The position numbers were made by a program, and so were the translations under genes. A DNA stretch of 64,000 bases from Ciona savignyi. Taxonomy: Eukaryota > Chordata > Ascidiacea > Phlebobranchia > Cionidae. This document shows, piece after piece, positions 1 to 9,161 of this stretch; the first letter of the stretch is position 1; the number at the start of each line of letters is the position of its first letter. Location: the NCBI GenBank assembly GCA_000149265.1, contig CH003205.1, positions 424,228-488,227 of the forward strand, written 5' to 3'. The notes beneath the pieces were generated by a model that saw only the letters and a list, made by a program, of their open reading frames with translations, ran no database searches and was not told the DNA's origin.

Positions 1-4
1 CGGA

Positions 5-140
5 AGATTGTGTCTTTGTGTACGGTCGTGTGGCCAAATGGTTAACGCAACCGATACATATACCGACTCTTATACATAAAACGGTCCTAGCGACGAGCTC
101 ATCATGGGTTCGAAACTTGGCTCGGTAAAAAAAGAAAAAA
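5..140 (+). mobile_element. SINE-A copy 1, tRNA-Ser-like SINE
   Basis: A short retroposon with a pol III promoter. The A box reads TGGCCAAATGG at about 31-41 and the B box GGTTCGAAACT at about 117-127. The head resembles tRNA-Ser (GTGGCCGAATGGTTAA type). The element ends in a short A-rich tail. A second copy follows directly, about 137 bases later. The family name is mine; no database was consulted. Confidence 0.7.
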
Positions 141-141
141 A

Positions 142-282
142 AGATTGTGTCTTTGTGTACGGTCGTGTGGCCGAATGGTTAACGCGACCGATACATATAC
201 CGACTCTTATACAAAAAACGGTCCTAGTGACAAGCCCATCATGGGTTCGAAACTTGGCTCGGTAAAAAAAACGAGAAAAAAA
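142..282 (+). mobile_element. SINE-A copy 2, in tandem with copy 1
   Basis: Nearly identical to the preceding unit, with the A box form TGGCCGAATGG and the B box GGTTCGAAACT. It is joined head-to-tail through an A-rich linker and starts with the same leader (agattgtgtctttgtg). Retroposed SINEs normally insert singly, so a tandem pair suggests unequal exchange or a composite transcript. Confidence 0.7.
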
Positions 283-283
283 A

Positions 284-372
284 AAGATTGTGTCTTTGGG
301 CAAGTTACTTACCAGACATTGCCTGAACCCAGCGATTTATGGGGTTCTACCATATTAAGGGAATGTGTGGGG
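284..372 (+). mobile_element. Chimeric SINE piece: SINE-A leader joined to SINE-B core
   Basis: This third unit starts with the SINE-A leader agattgtgtctttg, then continues as the SINE-B core (tgggcaagttacttacc, then attgcctgaacccagcg and ggggttctacc). It has no tRNA-like head of its own. It may be template switching between the two families or shared ancestry of the leader. Confidence 0.55.
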
Positions 373-564
373 TTGTGCTTCTCGATTGGGTGAATGTTGC
401 AGCGTTGGCTATGCTTGCTTCAGCTGGCTGCTTTACGGTCTCTTGCGAGCTGCGCAGTGGAAAGTCTAAATAAAGTTCACTCTTTACGCACAGAAAACGC
501 CTTGAAAAAAATTGTGCTTTTGTCCGTTTTTTTCTTCTTCCGCTACTCCTGGGCTTGATTTTTT

Positions 565-678
565 TTTACTAAGCCAAGTTTTGAACCCATAATGGGCTCG
601 TCACTAGGACCGTTTTTGGTATAAGAGTCGGTATTATATGTATCGGTCGCGTTAACCATTTGGCCACACGACCGTACT
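565..678 (-). mobile_element. SINE-A copy, inverted
   Basis: The reverse complement of the left-edge SINE-A unit: B box at about 572-582, the target-like stretch gggctcgtcactagg, then the A box (ccatttggcca on the plus strand) at about 655-668. It lies in inverted orientation to the tandem copies 300-500 bases upstream. Confidence 0.65.
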
Positions 679-802
679 ACTCCTGGGCTCGATCCTCTTG
701 TGTAGATTCACAGCTCACTGTCACCACCCCTCGACGTACATAAATACTTTTAATACCACTACAAGTAAGTGACCTAAAACCACGTTAAAATAACAGAAAG
801 GA

Positions 803-862
803 CAGTCGTGTGGCCGAATGGTTAAGGCAACCAATACATATACCATTATACAAAAATGTTTT
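803..862 (+). mobile_element. SINE-A head fragment
   Basis: Only the tRNA-like head survives (gtcgtgtggccgaatggttaa with an A box, then caaccaatacatatacc). The B box and tail are missing. Open reading frames over this stretch are not considered genes. Confidence 0.5.
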
Positions 863-1039
863 TTGCAGAAAAAGCCCCCGTTTGCAGACATGTCCAGACA
901 ACTTCAAGAACTGTACTTTTATCTTCACCCTAAAAGAAAGAAATGGTCTAGATCCCCAAAGGAAAGAAGCTATTCAATACTTAGAAAATAATGACGATTA
1001 ACTATGTCTATAAAAGCTGAATTACCACGGGGTGAATGA

Positions 1040-1545
1040 AGAAGTGGTTTCTTTGCAAACTGGAAGTTTCAGGGCAAAAGTGGTGGAAAATAACAAAACA
1101 TCTAGAAGGAGTGGCGTTCGTCAAGGTGATTTCTTGTCACCTACAATATTATTCGTTTTGGCAATTGAAATGTGGAAATTCGCTCGGCACATATCACGGA
1201 CATAATAGTCGAGGAGGAGATAAAGATTTCCATGTTGGCAGACGATACTATCTATTATGATAACGCCGGATCGTTAAAAGCTTCAACTTAGCTTAGGGGA
1301 AAATGTTCGGCTGAGTAATAAATAAACCGTTAGCAATCTAACGCGTTTTACATGCCGAAGGATGCCTGCTGACGAGGTAAGTTATCTTGGCAATTGCATT
1401 TCCCATTGGTAGCAATAAAAGATGATCCTTTTTATTATTAAATTGACACAACTATTAAATATTTGGTGGGCATCTCGAACCTTGACGCTACTTGGCAAAC
1501 TAATGGTGATCAAATCCTTATATGCTATGTAGAGAGACTGGTGAG
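1040..1545 (+). mobile_element. LINE reverse transcriptase remnant
   Basis: Frame-shifted translation shows non-LTR reverse transcriptase blocks in order: a GVRQGDFLSPTILFVLAIE block near 1110-1170 (the RQGD...SP motif), the catalytic MLADDT block near 1230-1255 (ADD), a YLGN block near 1385, and a thumb-like W..R.LTLLGK...IKSLYA block near 1470-1535. Stops and frame changes between blocks show it is dead. The order fits the CR1/L2/Jockey type; clade assignment is not possible by eye. Confidence 0.7.
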
Positions 1546-1773
1546 GGAGGGGCAAAAATGCTTAAGAGATTTGCAAGCAAAATGTGAGAAGAAACACTTA
1601 CAAGACTCAGACTAACCATGCAGCCTGGAAAGACGTTGAAAAGGTAGAAATACTTTATAAAAGTGGCATTAGCAGCAACAAATAGAAACGCTTAAATATA
1701 GGCCTACACATAGCAACCTTTAACATTAACAACCTTGTTCCAAGTAGACTATCACAGTAAGAATGGTTGCCAA

Positions 1774-1856
1774 GGTAGAAGCTGCATGGCATCGAGGAAT
1801 TCCTAAGAGAGAGTGTTTCATGCGGAACGACGAAAGAAAAAAGTTTTTTTTTTCAG
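1774..1856 (+). repeat. Left arm of a 6.5-kb-spaced inverted repeat
   Basis: About 80 bases here recur, inverted and nearly identical, at 8231-8301. The shared core runs from ggtagaagctgcatggc through gtttcatgcggaacgac to an A-rich end. The arms face inward like terminal inverted repeats and enclose the SWIM-domain gene remnant. Sequence outside the arms shows no clear target duplication. Confidence 0.6.
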
Positions 1857-2389
1857 TCCACCGACCACGTCGTCTGCTAAGTTGAGCAATGGCGTTGGTT
1901 TCATTTTATAACCTTTCTCACTACTTTTGTTTTACAGGAAAACATTTAAAATATTTGATTGACCTTCGTTCAATAGATTGCGAATAAAGGATGTCTGTGA
2001 GTACATTTATATACCGTAAATCATAGCATAGGCCTGTGTACGGTTACTTTAGTTCGTAGGGAGAAATACCAAAAATGTTTACTTTAGTTACAGCTAGGCC
2101 TGTGGTATATGTTAGTAAATTTGGCTTACGCAATAGCCTACTAGCCTATTCAGTTAGCATACAGCATAGACCTAATTAAACAGAGTGTTTTGTTAACAGT
2201 GGTTTTATTTTAGTCTTCAGTTGTTGTCAAGTTGGAAGACAGTTTAAATAGTGAAGATGATTTTCAAACCGCACCTCCTTGTTCAAGATCCAGAAAATCT
2301 AGAAAAACAATATGCGGTATGATGAATATAAAGGCAGCAGTTAGTAAACTGTTATTCACAGATTAAGTACCGGTAATATATCGATACCC

Positions 2390-2680
2390 GGCCCGATGGT
2401 CTAGCGGTTAAGTGCGTCGCCTTTCAATCGAAAGGTTGCAGGTGCGAAACTGGTCGCTAGCTAGTCGGTTGTGTCCTTGGGCAAGGCACTTTACGGACAT
2501 TGCCTGAACCCAGCGGATTAATGGGTTCTACCAAATTGAAGGAACGTGTCTATCACATACAACACACTGCAATAGCTCCGGTAACCCGACGGTGGGCGCG
2601 AGGTGATCTGACGATTGCCCGTGTGATAACCCCTGGGGTTTTCCCATTCACGGGGATAAACATGAATATCCTATCCTATG
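2390..2680 (+). mobile_element. SINE-B full-length copy
   Basis: The reference copy of the second SINE family. A tRNA-like head (A box TGGTCTAGCGG; B-box-like GGTGCGAAACT) is followed by a conserved core (gtccttgggcaaggcactt), a middle with actgcaatagctccgg, and a 3' end gataaacatgaatatcctat. The core resembles conserved central domains of broad animal SINE superfamilies (V-SINE-like); that link is inference. About 15 related copies lie in this window on both strands. Confidence 0.75.
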
Positions 2681-2712
2681 ATACTGGTGCAATGTACAAC
2701 GACCCCGTGGTT

Positions 2713-2822
2713 GACTAGTTGGGTTAGGATTAGTGTTCAGGTAGAGATTAGCGTTAAGGTTGGGGTTAGAGTTGAGATTAGTGTTGGGGTTGAGATTATC
2801 GTTAGAGCTTAGAGTTAGTTTT
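2713..2822 (+). repeat. Degenerate GTTAG/GGTTAG-type repeat
   Basis: About 110 bases made of variants of ggttagg, gagatta and gttgggg units, resembling an eroded G-rich TTAGGG-like array. It sits between a full SINE-B and an inverted SINE-B 3' fragment. Too degenerate to be a functional telomere tract. Confidence 0.55.
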
Positions 2823-2837
2823 CACACAAATAGTGTA

Positions 2838-2932
2838 TAGGATAGGATAGAAAATATATTCATGTTTATCCCTGTGAATTGGAAAACCAAGGGAATTAAC
2901 ACATGGGCAATCGTCAGATCATATTGTAGTAG
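2838..2932 (-). mobile_element. SINE-B 3' fragment, inverted
   Basis: Carries only the 3' end of SINE-B on the minus strand (tcatgtttatccctgtg and ggcaatcgtcagatca on the plus strand). It faces the full-length copy at 2390-2680 across the G-rich repeat. Confidence 0.6.
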
Positions 2933-3489
2933 CATTTTTCTATATAGTACCGATAAGTTGTTTTTTTTTGTATGTCAAATGTTTAAATTTATTTTTTATT
3001 TCCTATTAAGAAAAAGGTCCTGAGGATAATATTAAAGAAATTTGACATTTTAATAATTTGGAAGAAGCACTACATTGGGTTGCTTCTTTTGAAGCTGAAA
3101 ACTGCTACAGATTTGTAACAGTTCAGACAACCAAATTTCAAAAAGAAGGTAACTTGTATAAAGGTATTGCGACCAAATCTCTATTTGGTGACATTATAAT
3201 AGAATTAATTTCTTTATAATAGCTGTTCTAGTTTTATTGATGCAACAAAATAAAGGTGAAGTAAGTACCCTACGACAAAAAGTTTATATTCATTAAGGAT
3301 TTAAAGGACGACTGCCGCTTTGATGATGCTTTAACTAATCTCCCATGTAAACTGCCACCAATTTACTACTGGTTTTAAATATTTTTAAATTTTGTGCCCC
3401 TCTGAATATGATGATGCCCATAACTGGTATATATATTTTTTTTTCGTTCTAGGCGTTAATTAGAAGTTTACACATCTTTAACATTATAG

Positions 3490-6200
3490 ATTTCCCAAAA
3501 AAGTTTAGACGTTGGGAGTTGACAAGCCATTTTTCAAATGGAAGTTGGAAGGAATATGTTCCATACACTCCTCTTAGCGGATCAAAAGTTCTGCGTTGTC
3601 ATCATGGACCAGATAGACATAAAGCTTTTAAACTGAAACAAAAAGCCGAAAGAGAGTTGGTAATATAACCTAATTAATCTTCTATATTAAATAAATCATT
3701 GCATTGTAATATGGTACTGTACTTATGTTTTAACCAACGCCAGATCCCAGTAGTCTTTACAGGGTTCAGAACTTCCCTTTTTACAAAAAAAAATGCTCTC
3801 TGGACAAAAAGTTGTGCTTGCTTTGTTCACGAAACTTCTACTATTTTGTTCTAGATCCGCCAGAGGTTTCAACTATGCTAGACTAATATTAAATTTTTAC
3901 ACTAGAAAGAAAAGGATGATCATACAGAAGCTATTTCTGTCATGCGTGCCATGTATCAACCTACTAAAAAGTTGGACTGTCACGCCCGAATAACAATGCA
4001 TCAAAGGATGTACTATCCTAATTTCAAGGTGAGATTAAAGAATATGTTCAACAGACTCTAACCGTTTACTTGTGAATCCTTAGCAAGGCATCCCCACTCA
4101 AATCAGTAATCAGGCAGATAACTCATGAACACGAAGGAAAATTTATTTTGATTTGATTTTTAGCTTGCAGCTGATTCGACTAAAAACAGCAGGACCAAAG
4201 CAATTTTGGATTTAAAACTTGCAGCTGATACCGGGAATAAAGTAATTGATGCAAAGGTGCTTATATTTCTCAACTATTCCAATGCGAAAAACCACACTAA
4301 TCACGTATTGGGAGGGCAAGATGGTATATCTCAGACCATGGATAAACGAATTGCACAACTGATTAACAATTATGTTATGGAAGGAATTAAAAACGTCGAC
4401 GAAATGCGACGTATATTAAAATTAAAAGTACAAACTGATAGCACACTGTTCCCAGAAGGAAAATCTGTAAATATTGAAAACCGGCGATATTTTCCGGAAC
4501 GAAAAAAAATTTATACCAAAATGAATCACCAAAACATAAAAAATCGCTTTAGTAAATTGGACCAAGTTAATGTGGAACATATGGTAGAAGAGTACCAAGC
4601 GAAGCATGCTGATAATAGCGTTTATTTCAGGCCACATATAAAAAATACCCTGTACAATATAGATGTTATCAACAGCAATATCCCCAAAAAAAAGAATCCA
4701 TGCATTTGAGGAGGTGTTTACTAGTGAGTGGTAAATTAGAAAGATATTTATTTACTTTGCACAATTCTACAATATAAAGCGACCGATGATATTACACTAG
4801 TAACTCCGGTTTATAGTAATTTTACAGCTAAACAGTAAAACTTTAATGCCATGGTTTGGATTTTTACGGAAACAAATTTCATAATAATGTAACAATTTTG
4901 TGTTATCGTATAAAAGTACTAATATAATATGTCTATCATTTAGATTGTTCGGTACTCTTGTGCGATTTTCATCGTAAACAAGCATGGAAACGGTGGATTG
5001 CTAAGGGAGAAAACTGCATGTCCGAACACAGCGCTGAATGTATGGAAGCTCTTAACATGGTTGCTGATGCAAGAGACACCAAGGAATTTGAATCTGCGCT
5101 GGAGTCATTAAAATTGTCAGAGCTGTGGCAAAACCAGAAATTTAAAAACTATATTTCAAAAATATGGTTGCCGGTGAAAGAGGTATAAAAACCTATTTAT
5201 TATAGCCATTAAAATAAAATATAAATACATATATTAGTAATTATTTTTTAACCATTTCAAGTTTTAACTAACATTTGTTTGTTTTATAATGTATACAAAC
5301 TAAACTAATTTGATGTGAGCTCTCGTAACGTAACTATTTTTTTTAGCGTTGGATTTGGGGGTTTAAAAAGTACCACTTTAAATATACCGTGTCCACGACA
5401 ACCAACGCTGTTGAAAGGTACCCTAATCCTGTTTTTCTTCTGCAAACTTTGAGTAAATAATGTTTTGCTGCTGCATCTGCTAGAGCTAAGTGCATTGCCC
5501 AAGTACAACACCTTACTGTAAACTTATACCAATTTGACAGTACTTGTGTTTTTATTACATACAATATTTTAGTATCAATTTTAATCAAATTGCAAAAAAA
5601 TCAAGTTTGAATGATGGTTTTAATAGCAAATTACCTAGTTTTGTTTCAGGCAAAACCGAGATCTTAAAGAACGTTTTTTGTCAAAAAACAAAAAATCATT
5701 CTCTGGGCTCTTATCTTCGTTAATGGAGGATTATATTCCTGCTCGCCAATCTCGGTAATATTAAATAATTGTTTGTTCTTTCTTTTGTAAAATTCCAGTC
5801 TTGTAATATTTTGTACTAAGATGTTCTAATTAAGATGTTTTTTTAGGTATATTAAAGAAAATAGAGGAATGTCCTCATTAGTGAAGAAATTTTCTGACAC
5901 TATCCCATCGTATCTTAAAGAAAGACCAAATTGGTTTATTACTCATATGATGTCAACTCTCGAGTCTTGTAAACACATTCCCACACGACATGCATCAATG
6001 TTATCTAAAGATGGAATGTTCACATTTTTCAGTGAATCGAAAATGTACTTCTGGAGGAAATATATACTGTCAATGCCGCAGTTGGGAAAGATCGCTTTTA
6101 CCATGCAAGCATATGTGCTCCATTTTAAACAATGAAATGTGGTCATGGGAAAAAATGCCACAGCTCTATTGTAATTCCGCTTTTAATTGCAAATGCTGTT
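3490..6200 (+). pseudogene. CARF/MULE-derived SWIM zinc-finger protein, broken copy
   Basis: Seven exon-like blocks with good splice sites: 3490-3659 (RRWELTSHFSNGSW, CHHGPDRH), 3906-4028 (TKKLDCHARI), 4164-4709 (VLGGQDGISQ, ENRRYFPERKKI, SKLDQVNVEH), 4944-5182 (LLCDFHRKQAWKRW), 5347-5459 (RWIWGFKKYHFKYT, NAVER), about 5651-5756 and 5848-6200. The last ends in a SWIM zinc finger, CxC...CxH (YCQCRSWERSLLPCKH). This order matches animal proteins that pair a CARF/ALS2CR8-type domain with a MULE-transposase-derived region and SWIM finger. The stretch that should hold the catalytic transposase core, between the third and fourth blocks, is only about 230 non-coding bases. A one-base frame change is needed near 6040 to enter the SWIM finger, and the third block runs into a stop. 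Probably a decayed mobile or domesticated gene. Confidence 0.6.
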
Positions 6201-7068
6201 TCTTTGCTTAATAATATTAATCCTGAAAATGTTGTATATGACATTAAGCTTATGAGGAATCACCTCTTGGTAAGTTTAACTGAGCAAAATGTTTTGGATG
6301 TATTTCCATTCTCTTATATTAATGTGTAAGTTCATTTTGCATGTACACATTTACAAAAGGCAAATTACTTGATACTTTGGTTTGGCCATTTATTTATTAA
6401 TACAATACTTCTGCTCAAAATCACATCATGTCACCAATACATGGTGACGGGCGCATTATTTGTGCCAGGGTAACATGCACACTCTTCATAAGTGTTAGCA
6501 CTTCAAAAGTCCAAAAGTGATGTGTTTGTCATGCTATCCTTGTGGTAGCGGCGCGACTTGTATTGTGCCAGAGACAAAGATTGCACCTAAAGCAACCACT
6601 ATGTGGTAGCACCTGGCAGACTGGGCTTAAGTAGAATTTAGTAACAAACAGTTATGAATATGGCTACAGGCGAAGAGTTCTGTAATAAAAACTCTTAACG
6701 ACATATTGAGAGAGCCTCCTGGGCATGTTGGAATCTCTTTAACACTATTTTTAAACCATTCATGTTCATTATTATAATTTTAAGGTAACAAAGTTCCGAA
6801 GAATAGTGATAGCATTTTCCATGTGGTACACCGTTCACATTCACAATATTAATTTTTTGGTTTGTCTGCCTGCCTCCCTCTCATTTCCTCCCCTGTCTTC
6901 CTTCCACCTTCTCCAGTCAAACAATTTTTTTTGTTAAGCCATCTGTAATGTTAATGCATAATTGACAGACAAAACCGAAATAAGGATACAATTTGGAAAT
7001 ATTGCACTTACATAGCACCTTTGGGTATTGTCCCCTGTCTGAAAAAATGAAATCTTGAATTATTTATT

Positions 7069-7362
7069 AGGATAGGATATTCATCTTTATCCCTGTGAAT
7101 GGGAAAACCAAGGGGGTTAACACACGGGCAATCGTCAGATCACCTCGCGCCCATCGTCGGGTTACCGGAGCTATTGCAGTGTGTTGAATATGATAGACAC
7201 GTTCCTTCAATTTGGTAGAACTCATTAATCCGCTGGGTTCATGCAATGTCCATAAAATGCCTTGCCCAAGGGCACAACCAACTAGCTAGCGACCAGTTTC
7301 GCACCTGCAACCTTTCGATTGAAAGGCGACACACTTAACCGTTAGACTAACGGACCGGACGA
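7069..7362 (-). mobile_element. SINE-B copy, inverted
   Basis: Close to full length on the minus strand, from the 3' end (aggatattcatctttatcc on plus) to the tRNA-like head (ccgttagactaacgg on plus). It retains the core (cttgcccaagggcacaacc) and the attgcagtgtgttg block. The stretch from about 6330 to this element has no recognisable gene. Confidence 0.7.
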
Positions 7363-7810
7363 ATTATTATGGTAGTCCCATTGAACTTCGCAAACAAAAG
7401 CAAAAGAAAATTTTGGGCTAGGAAAAATTGCTTGAAATTTCTGGGACCAATAGCATAAGGCAATGTGTAAAACTCATATTGAATGCCTTTAAAACAGATC
7501 AGTATACGTCCACTGTGATGTCATAAACTATGACTGTAAACTTGCAATGGCAGCAATTTGGAACTTTATTAGAAAAGTAGTATATTATACAAAAGAAATC
7601 AGTCAAGACTTGAAATTGGTGAAAATAATTAAGGGGACCATCATACACGTTTAGCTGCGGACCTACAAGGTCCCATAAACCATCCACACTGATTTGTTAA
7701 TAAATGCAAGTAAAACATTTTTTGCCTACTTTCTAATTTTGCATTAAGGATAGAATATTAGTGTGGCTCACGGAATCTGCAAAAAAATTTTAAGATGGTC
7801 ACCAAGACAA

Positions 7811-7828
7811 AAAGGTTGGGAACCACTG
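7811..7828 (-). mobile_element. hAT-like terminus, single end
   Basis: The plus strand reads aaggttgggaaccactg, whose complement CAGTGGTTCCCAACCTT is the classic end of Charlie-type hAT elements. No partner end was found nearby, so this is likely one end of a decayed miniature element. Between 7363 and 8230 nothing else was recognised. Confidence 0.4.
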
Positions 7829-8230
7829 CTTTAAAAGGTAATATTTATTCAAAAGAAAGTTTAAAGAAATCCCTCCTGGCAAAAAAAATAATTACCTTTT
7901 TTTCATTGAATGCCCTTATAGACAGGAACAGCGAACAGGGCTTTTTTACTTGATTACTGTAAAGAGAAAAAATTGCCAAATAAATAAAAGCCTCTTAATG
8001 TTAAACTTACTTTATATTTGGCCCCTTTTTAAGGACGGCAGCAGCTCCAATAATTATGGAGCTACTGCCGCGTACAGATATGTTTTCATTTATTTCCATC
8101 TCTGTAAAAATAATACTGTTAACTAAAGATTAGGGTTATTTAAATAAAACTACGCTCAACTTACCAACACGTTGTCGGTGCACTGCAGAAGTGCAGATGG
8201 CGTTGTAAAAATTTAGGCTCCAAAAAGAAA

Positions 8231-8301
8231 CTTTTTTCTTTTTGTCGTTCCGCATGAAACACTCTCTCCTAGGAATTCCTCGATGCCATGCAGCTTCTAC
8301 C
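8231..8301 (-). repeat. Right arm of the inverted repeat
   Basis: Minus-strand copy of 1774-1856 (plus: gtcgttccgcatgaaacac, aggaattcctcgatgccatg, cagcttctacc). With the left arm it encloses the SWIM-domain gene remnant and two SINE-B copies in mirror orientation. It could be the terminal repeat of a large DNA transposon or two independent copies of a short repeat. Confidence 0.6.
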
Positions 8302-8784
8302 GGTTGCCAACGACCTTCTAAATCGGCGGCAACGCCGTGACGGTTCAATGAACACACAAAATGACGACGACAATAGATATGTTAGGTTTAGGATTAGCCG
8401 TGAGAATTGAGAAGGGTTGTTCACCTAAAAAATGACGCATGCGACTCGACATTTTTTTCGGGGCGACACGACCCTTTTTTAGAGGCGACACGCCACTTTT
8501 TCCACTTTTTTTCTAGGCAGTCTGGATTGGAGCAAAACGAAGACCCGCACTAAGTCCCGTCCCTCCCGACACGAATATATTGTGTGCACTTATTATTTTT
8601 AATCGCTAATCTAACATGTATAGACCACAAGTAACCAACTCCATATAAGATATGGAACAATTCCTTATATAATGTTACTAAATATGAGAATAAAATTGCA
8701 CAAAATGATCACTAAAAAACATTTAAAAAAGGTTGTCAATTTTTTTTTGTTCGCCAATTATAAAGTTGACAGATATCTAAGTGG

Positions 8785-9044
8785 GATAATTATATTTCCC
8801 TTGTGAATGTGAAAACTCAAGTGGCGTTAACACACGGGCAATCGCCAGATTACGGAACTATTGCAGTGTGTTGTGTTTGATTCAGACGGTTCTTTAATTT
8901 GTTAAAACCTATTAATCCGCTGGGTTAAGGGAATGGCCGTTCATTTTATTGCCCAAAGACAAAACAAATTATAATCTAGCGACCAGTTTCGAATCTGAAA
9001 CCCTTCCATTTAAAGGCAATGCACTAACGACTAACCCACTAATC
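8785..9044 (-). mobile_element. SINE-B copy, diverged
   Basis: An older minus-strand SINE-B recognisable by ggcaatcgccagatta, actattgcagtgtgttgtg, attaatccgctgggtt and gcgaccagtttcg on the plus strand. It lies just downstream of the stop codon of the minus-strand SGNH gene. From 8302 to 8784 no gene was recognised. Confidence 0.55.
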
Positions 9045-9161
9045 TAATCCGTCAGAATTATTGTGAGTTTATCACTCATATATTATAACTGTTTGTGTGC
9101 AACTACTGGTCACAAAATAATAAGATAAAAGACATCCAAAATACACTAGTTTATAGAGTAA

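Noticed and set aside
1-282. True tandem tRNA-Ser genes at the left edge
   Set aside because: The boxes fit pol III promoters, but the sequence between them does not fold as a tRNA and the units end in A-rich SINE tails.
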